From: an uncultured Oribacterium sp.
GTDB taxonomy: Bacteria; Bacillota; Clostridia; Lachnospirales; Lachnospiraceae
Length of the DNA stretch: 8,259 nucleotides
Direction: 5' to 3'
Assembly: GCA_900772695.1 (NCBI GenBank)
Contig: CAAGRO010000444.1
Location: forward strand, 1-8,259
In this document: piece by piece, positions 4,648-8,259 of the stretch
How positions within the stretch are numbered: position 1 is the stretch's first letter
Layout: each line of letters opens with the position of its first letter
The notes under the pieces: model-generated
Databases searched by the model: none
The model's input: the letters and a program-made list of their open reading frames with translations, nothing else
Told to the model about the DNA's origin: nothing
Program-made: the position numbers and the translations under genes

Positions 4648-6738
4648 ATGAAGGTATATGACACCGGAAACATACGTAACGTTGTTCTTTTGGGACATGG
4701 CGGCGCAGGAAAGACGACCGTAGCAGAGGCTCTGGCTTATGTCACCGGCACCACCACCCGGATGGGAAGCGTCCCTGAGGGCAACACAGTTTCGGATTAC
4801 GACAAGGAAGAAATCAAGAGAAAGTTTTCGATTTCCGCGACCACCGTTCCAGTCGAGTATAAGGGTGAGCACGGAGATCTCAAGATCAATATACTGGACA
4901 CTCCGGGTTATTTTGATTTCGTGGGCGAGGTGGAGGAAGCTGTTTCTGTAGCGGACGCTGCCATCATCGTGGTGAACTGTAAGGCTGGCATCGAGCCGGG
5001 CACACTGAGAGCCTGGGACATCTGTGAGAAGTACCGCATCCCACGTCTTTTCTTCGTGACGAACATGGATGACGACCACGCATCCTTCCGTCAACTGGTA
5101 CTGAATCTGGAGAAGCAGTTCGGACGTTCCGTCGCACCGTTCCAGATCCCGATCCGTGAAAATGAGAAGTTTGCCGGCCTCGTAAACGTCGTCAAGATGG
5201 AGGGTCGTAAGTTCACAAAGCCGAACGAGTACGAACCTTGCGAGATTCCGGAGTACGTAAAGAAGAACCTCGGTATCGCAAGAAATGCGCTTCTTGAGGC
5301 CGTCGCAGAGACCTCCGACGAGTTCATGGAGAAGTACTTCGGTGGTGAGGAGTTCACCGTCGAGGAGATCCAGACCGCACTTCGTCAGAACGTGAAGACC
5401 TGCAGCATGGTTCCGGTACTCATGGGCTCCGGCGTGAACGTACAGGGCTTCAATGTCCTTCTTCAGGTCATCGACAAGTACTTCCCGGCACCGGATGAGT
5501 TCGAGACCGTCGGCGTGGATGTATCGAACGGCGAGCGCTTCACCGCAAAGTATAATTCCGACGCGACCCTGACCGCGAAGGTATGGAAGACCATCGTGGA
5601 TCCGTTCCTCGGAAAGTACTCCCTCATGAAGGTCTGCACCGGTACCCTGAAGCCGAACACAGAGGTTTATAACGTAAACAAGGAAACCACCGAGAAGATC
5701 GGTAAGATCTACGTCCTTCGCGGCAAGGAATCCATCGAGGTGCCGGAGCTGAAGTCCGGTGATATCGGTGCGGTTGCGAAGCTCAGCGTGACTGCAACCG
5801 GTGATACCATGGCGGTTCGTAACGCACCGATCATGTACCACGGCCCGCAGTTCTCGACCCCATATACCTTTAAGGCATACGCAGCCGAGAACAAGACCGA
5901 GGAAGATAAGCTCGCGACTGCACTCGCCCGTATGATGGAAGAGGATAAGACCCTCAAGACCGTCGCAGATCCTGAGAACCGTCAGTCGCTCATCTATGGT
6001 ATCGGCGATCAGCAGCTCGACGTCGTGGCGTCCGAGATCAAGGAGCGCTACAACGTCACCCTCGTGCTTTCGAAGCCTCGTTTCGCATATCGCGAGACCA
6101 TCAAGAAGGCTGCGAAGGTACAGGGTAGATATAAGAAGCAGTCCGGCGGACACGGCCAGTTCGGTGATGTCATCATGCAGTTCGAGCCGTCCGGCGATCT
6201 CGAGACCCCGTATGTATTCGAGGAGCAGGTATTCGGCGGATCCGTTCCGAAGAACTACTTCCCGGCGGTTGAGAAGGGTGTCCAGGAAGGCTGTGAGAAG
6301 GGTCCTCTGGCCGGATATCCGGTAGTCGGCGTCAAGGCGATCCTCCTCGATGGCTCCTACCATCCGGTTGATTCCTCCGATATGGCGTTCAAGACCGCGT
6401 CGAACATGGCGTTTAAGGATGCCTTCATGAAGTGTCAGCCGATTCTTCTCGAGCCGATCGCATCCATCAAGGTCACGGTTCCGGATGCCAATACCGGCGA
6501 TATCATGGGTGATATGACGAAGCGCCGCGGCAGAGTCCTCGGTATGGAGTCGATCGGCCATGGCAAGCAGGTCATCCAGGCGGAGGTTCCGATGTCAAAT
6601 CTGTACGGCTACGGCACCGACCTTCGTTCCATGACCGGCGGTACCGGCGATTATGAGTACAGCTTCGCCCGCTATGAGCAGGCACCGGGCGACGTTCAGA
6701 ACAAGATCGTCGAAGAGAACGCAGCACAGGGAAACTAA
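4648..6738 (+). CDS. Elongation factor G paralogue (EF-G-like / FusA2-type translational GTPase)
   Basis: The 696-residue product has full EF-G length and domain order. The GTPase domain (about 1-280) is followed by the beta-barrel domain II, domain III (about 390-465), domain IV with KQSGGHGQFG and DGSYHPVDSSDMAFK, and domain V. Domains IV and V stay close to canonical EF-G, so ribosome binding is likely. The G motifs differ: P-loop GHGGAGKTT (16-24), with Gly for the usual Asp; switch I RKFSIS for RGITIT; DTPGY (84-88), with Tyr88 in place of the catalytic-loop His; and TNMD (138-141) for NKMD. These changes resemble the EF-G2/FusA2 branch rather than housekeeping FusA or TetM. The ATG at 4648 is chosen because AGGAGG lies nine nt upstream; an ATG at 4627 precedes the ribosome binding site. 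The gene stands alone, not in a str operon, which supports a paralogue. Its cellular role is unclear. Confidence 0.9.
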   Translation: MKVYDTGNIRNVVLLGHGGAGKTTVAEALAYVTGTTTRMGSVPEGNTVSDYDKEEIKRKFSISATTVPVEYKGEHGDLKINILDTPGYFDFVGEVEEAVSVADAAIIVVNCKAGIEPGTLRAWDICEKYRIPRLFFVTNMDDDHASFRQLVLNLEKQFGRSVAPFQIPIRENEKFAGLVNVVKMEGRKFTKPNEYEPCEIPEYVKKNLGIARNALLEAVAETSDEFMEKYFGGEEFTVEEIQTALRQNVKTCSMVPVLMGSGVNVQGFNVLLQVIDKYFPAPDEFETVGVDVSNGERFTAKYNSDATLTAKVWKTIVDPFLGKYSLMKVCTGTLKPNTEVYNVNKETTEKIGKIYVLRGKESIEVPELKSGDIGAVAKLSVTATGDTMAVRNAPIMYHGPQFSTPYTFKAYAAENKTEEDKLATALARMMEEDKTLKTVADPENRQSLIYGIGDQQLDVVASEIKERYNVTLVLSKPRFAYRETIKKAAKVQGRYKKQSGGHGQFGDVIMQFEPSGDLETPYVFEEQVFGGSVPKNYFPAVEKGVQEGCEKGPLAGYPVVGVKAILLDGSYHPVDSSDMAFKTASNMAFKDAFMKCQPILLEPIASIKVTVPDANTGDIMGDMTKRRGRVLGMESIGHGKQVIQAEVPMSNLYGYGTDLRSMTGGTGDYEYSFARYEQAPGDVQNKIVEENAAQGN

Positions 6739-6764
6739 GCCACTGTCATACGTCGTAAGTATTT

Positions 6765-6801
6765 CCGGGCAATGTCTACATCAGGCATTGCCCGGATTTT
6801 T
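6765..6801 (+). terminator. Intrinsic terminator of the EF-G paralogue gene
   Basis: CCGGGCAATG (6765-6774) and CATTGCCCGG (6786-6795) are perfect reverse complements around an 11-nt loop, followed by ATTTTT. It lies 26 nt after the stop codon. Confidence 0.95.
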
Positions 6802-6805
6802 GCTA

Positions 6806-6877
6806 CTGTTCAGGTAGTGGGGGCCCCGGAGGGGCAGCAACGGAGGCAAAGTACTCCGGGTCCACCTGCCTGAACAG
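6806..6877 (+). other. Structured element A with conserved 22-nt loop
   Basis: CTGTTCAGG (6806-6814) and CCTGAACAG (6869-6877) are perfect reverse complements. Inside, TGG/CCA and CCCGGAG (6825-6831) with CTCCGGG (6854-6860) continue the stem, leaving a 22-nt loop (6832-6853). The loop is purine-rich and contains CAAC, GA, CA and a closing AGTA. A second copy of the stem-loop core lies at 8147-8189. The element sits between the previous gene's terminator and the promoter of the cyclase gene and has no T-run. I do not recognise it as a known riboswitch or RNA family. The plus strand is assumed from matching orientation with the second copy and the flanking genes. Confidence 0.6.
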
Positions 6878-6911
6878 CTGACAAATTTTCACTTAAAGAT
6901 CTGTATTGTGA

Positions 6912-6940
6912 TTGCAATGAAAGCGATGTAATTTTATAAT
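6912..6940 (+). promoter_or_regulatory. Sigma-A type promoter for the diguanylate cyclase gene
   Basis: TTGCAA (6912-6917), a 17-nt spacer, then a perfect TATAAT (6935-6940). The predicted start near 6947 lies downstream of structured element A, so element A would not be part of this transcript if this is the only promoter. The leader is about 53 nt. Confidence 0.65.
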
Positions 6941-6999
6941 TTAAGGGATAAAAATGTTGATTTACGGGATGAAATGAAAAGATTGAGCAGGTTGAGACT

Positions 7000-8130
7000 A
7001 TGATTTTTGAAGAGATTTTCATGGCGAATGGTGCCGCCATCATCATGATGGCGTTTCTGCTGTTCTGCCGTCATCGAAACAGAGAGAGCATACATGGGGA
7101 TGACCGGATCTATGACTGGATGACGATCATCACGCTGCTGGGGGCCGTGATCGACACCCTCACTTTCCTCGTGGATGGGCAGAGCTTCGTCGGCGCTCGC
7201 TTCCTCAACTACCTCACGAACAGCCTGGCTTATATAGGCACGGTCGTGGTCGGTTTCCTCTGGTGTCTCTATGTCGACCTGCATATCTATAAGAACCATG
7301 CACGGTACCGGCGGAACCTCCGCTACGTCGCGATCCCGCTTCTGTTCGAGATCGTCTGTCTCCTGTATAACCTGCGCGGGACCGGCTTTATGTTCACGAT
7401 TTCAGCGGACAATGTCTACAGCCGTGGCTTTTACTCGATCATCGGGTATATTTCGGTCTATCTGTATCTGCTCTACAGCATTTACCTCGTATACCACTCG
7501 AAGGAAGAGGGCGTGAACCTCGATTTCTTCCCGATTTTCTACTTCATGGGGCCTTGTGTGCTCGGTATCGTGATACAGTTCCTGCGTTACGGCATCACGA
7601 GCTCCTGGATTTCGGTCGCTATCTCGCTTACCTTCGTGCAGATGCAGGTGTACTCCGAGAATATCTCGACGGACTCACTGTCGGGACTCTATAACCGGCG
7701 TTACCTCGACCGCGTGCTCGCAAATAAAGAACGCTTATCGCACTTCTCCATTTACGGGATCATGATGGATGTCAATGACTTCAAGCAGATCAACGACCGC
7801 TACGGTCACAACATGGGCGACCAGGCGATCCGCGTGATGGGCAACATCCTCGCGAAGTCTCTTCCGGACGGCGGGATCCCGATCCGCTATGCCGGTGATG
7901 AGTTTGTGGCGCTGCTGATCTGTGAAGACCCGAACGCTGTCTTCGAAACCATGACGGAAATCAATCGTCGCCTCGATGTCTTCAACCGCTCCGGCGCAGA
8001 GCCGTTTAAGATCAGCGTCTCGATGGGCCAGGCGAAGCTCAACCCGGGGGACACCGAAACCTTCCTCCGCGAGATGGACGAACGGATGTATGAGGAGAAG
8101 CGGCGCTATCATCAGCTGATACATGAATGA
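7000..8130 (+). CDS. Membrane-bound diguanylate cyclase (7-TM sensor plus GGDEF domain)
   Basis: The 376-residue protein joins an N-terminal membrane region to a cytosolic GGDEF domain that makes the second messenger c-di-GMP from two GTP. Seven hydrophobic helices are visible at roughly 8-23, 40-58, 70-94, 106-124, 143-165, 174-196 and 200-216. The GGDEF domain spans about 222-374: DSLSGLYNRR (225-234), MMDVNDFKQINDRYGHNMGD (255-274) with metal-binding Asp257, and the catalytic loop AGDEF (298-302), a common active variant. The RxxD product-inhibition site is absent (PDGG at 289-292), so no feedback by that site is expected. The membrane part resembles 7-TM histidine-kinase-like sensors, and its signal is unknown. 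The start is uncertain: ATG 7000 has only a weak AGG upstream, and ATG 7021 (Met8) also has a weak GAAGAG. It has its own promoter, and structured elements lie on both sides. Confidence 0.9.
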   Translation: MIFEEIFMANGAAIIMMAFLLFCRHRNRESIHGDDRIYDWMTIITLLGAVIDTLTFLVDGQSFVGARFLNYLTNSLAYIGTVVVGFLWCLYVDLHIYKNHARYRRNLRYVAIPLLFEIVCLLYNLRGTGFMFTISADNVYSRGFYSIIGYISVYLYLLYSIYLVYHSKEEGVNLDFFPIFYFMGPCVLGIVIQFLRYGITSSWISVAISLTFVQMQVYSENISTDSLSGLYNRRYLDRVLANKERLSHFSIYGIMMDVNDFKQINDRYGHNMGDQAIRVMGNILAKSLPDGGIPIRYAGDEFVALLICEDPNAVFETMTEINRRLDVFNRSGAEPFKISVSMGQAKLNPGDTETFLREMDERMYEEKRRYHQLIHE

Positions 8131-8146
8131 TTACGAATATTCAAAG

Positions 8147-8189
8147 ACCGGGAGGAGCGACAACAGAAACACAGTACTCCGAGGCCGGT
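8147..8189 (+). other. Structured element B, second copy of the 22-nt-loop motif
   Basis: GGAG (8151-8154) pairs with CTCC (8177-8180) around a loop of exactly 22 nt (8155-8176), identical to element A at 15 of 22 positions including the closing AGTA. ACCG (8147-8150) and CGGT (8186-8189) add an outer stem across a bulge. It lies 16 nt after the cyclase stop codon. Stem bases outside the core differ from element A while pairing is kept, which suggests selection on structure. No known family was recognised. Confidence 0.6.
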
Positions 8190-8200
8190 AAAATCTAAGC

Positions 8201-8259
8201 CAGGGACCCTAAGCGGCACTAGGCCCTCTGCAATCCCTGAGTTTTCTTCATGAAAACTC
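8201..8259 (+). ncRNA. Structured sequence at the window edge, possible start of a structured RNA or a leader/terminator
   Basis: CAGGGA (8201-8206) pairs with TCCCTG (8234-8239). Nested inside is CCTA/TAGG (8208-8211 with 8220-8223), then an unpaired stretch ending TGCAA. Immediately after, GAGTTTTC (8239-8246) pairs with GAAAACTC (8252-8259), eight perfect pairs with a five-nt loop, cut by the window end. The order GGG-hairpin-TGCAAT-CCC-hairpin, plus CTAAGCGG and CTGCAATCC, recalls the 5' Alu domain of Gram-positive SRP RNA. The H3 region is shorter than usual, however, and does not match well. A riboswitch, or a terminator of the cyclase gene whose T-run lies beyond the edge, is equally possible. 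A weak -10 (TAAAAT, 8189-8194) lies upstream. Confidence 0.35.

Noticed and set aside
5614..5626. Extra copy of the AGTACTCC string from elements A and B inside the EF-G gene
   Set aside because: It lies in coding sequence, lacks the GGAG partner and the 22-nt loop, and is explained by codons for Lys-Tyr-Ser.
4606..6561. Very long open frame antisense to the EF-G paralogue
   Set aside because: Low-complexity His/Leu/Arg-rich translation without domain signatures, lying opposite an unmistakable EF-G.
4648..6738. TetM-type ribosomal protection protein
   Set aside because: Domain IV and V motifs follow EF-G, and the altered G motifs fit the EF-G2/FusA2 branch. There is no tet-type leader or mobile context.

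Overview
The window reads as chromosome from a moderately GC-rich member of the Clostridia, probably Lachnospiraceae. This rests on strong GGAGG-type ribosome binding sites, Rho-independent terminators with clean U-runs, C-ending codon preference, and the gene set: an xpt-permease pair, a COG2509 flavoprotein, a Na+-coupled NSS transporter and a divergent EF-G paralogue. The taxon is inferred from style and was not checked by a search. There are no insertion sequences, phage genes, tRNAs or CRISPR arrays.

Layout. At the left edge, on the minus strand, lies a purine salvage operon: xanthine phosphoribosyltransferase (xpt) followed by the first 34 codons of an NCS2-type nucleobase permease. Divergent from it, after an extended -10 promoter, is a leader with the core of a purine (guanine-class) riboswitch whose 3' half overlaps an intrinsic terminator. 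It precedes a COG2509 FAD-dependent oxidoreductase. After that gene's terminator comes a gene-free stretch of about 650 bp. It holds five tandem units of roughly 65 bp built on alternating AGGCACG/CGTGCCT half-sites, then a long imperfect hairpin with duplicated G-rich octamers. Next are three separate plus-strand units: an NSS-family Na+-dependent amino acid transporter, an EF-G paralogue with altered GTPase motifs, and a seven-helix membrane diguanylate cyclase. The first two have both a promoter and a terminator in view; the third has a promoter, but no terminator is complete inside the window.

Two copies of a compact structured element bracket the cyclase gene. Each has a GGAG/CTCC stem and a 22-nt loop with 15 of 22 positions identical. 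The right edge carries further stem structure, possibly the start of a structured RNA or a leader/terminator cut by the window end.

How the parts fit. The only strong functional link is at the left. Salvage of xanthine/guanine (xpt and permease) sits back-to-back with a flavoprotein that appears to have its own purine-sensing leader. The leader's architecture, with aptamer 3' strands doubling as the terminator 5' arm, predicts activation by ligand. The transporter, EF-G paralogue and cyclase look like independent transcription units. The least explained DNA is non-coding: the truncated-looking riboswitch, the 65-bp array, the G-rich hairpin and the paired 22-nt-loop elements.
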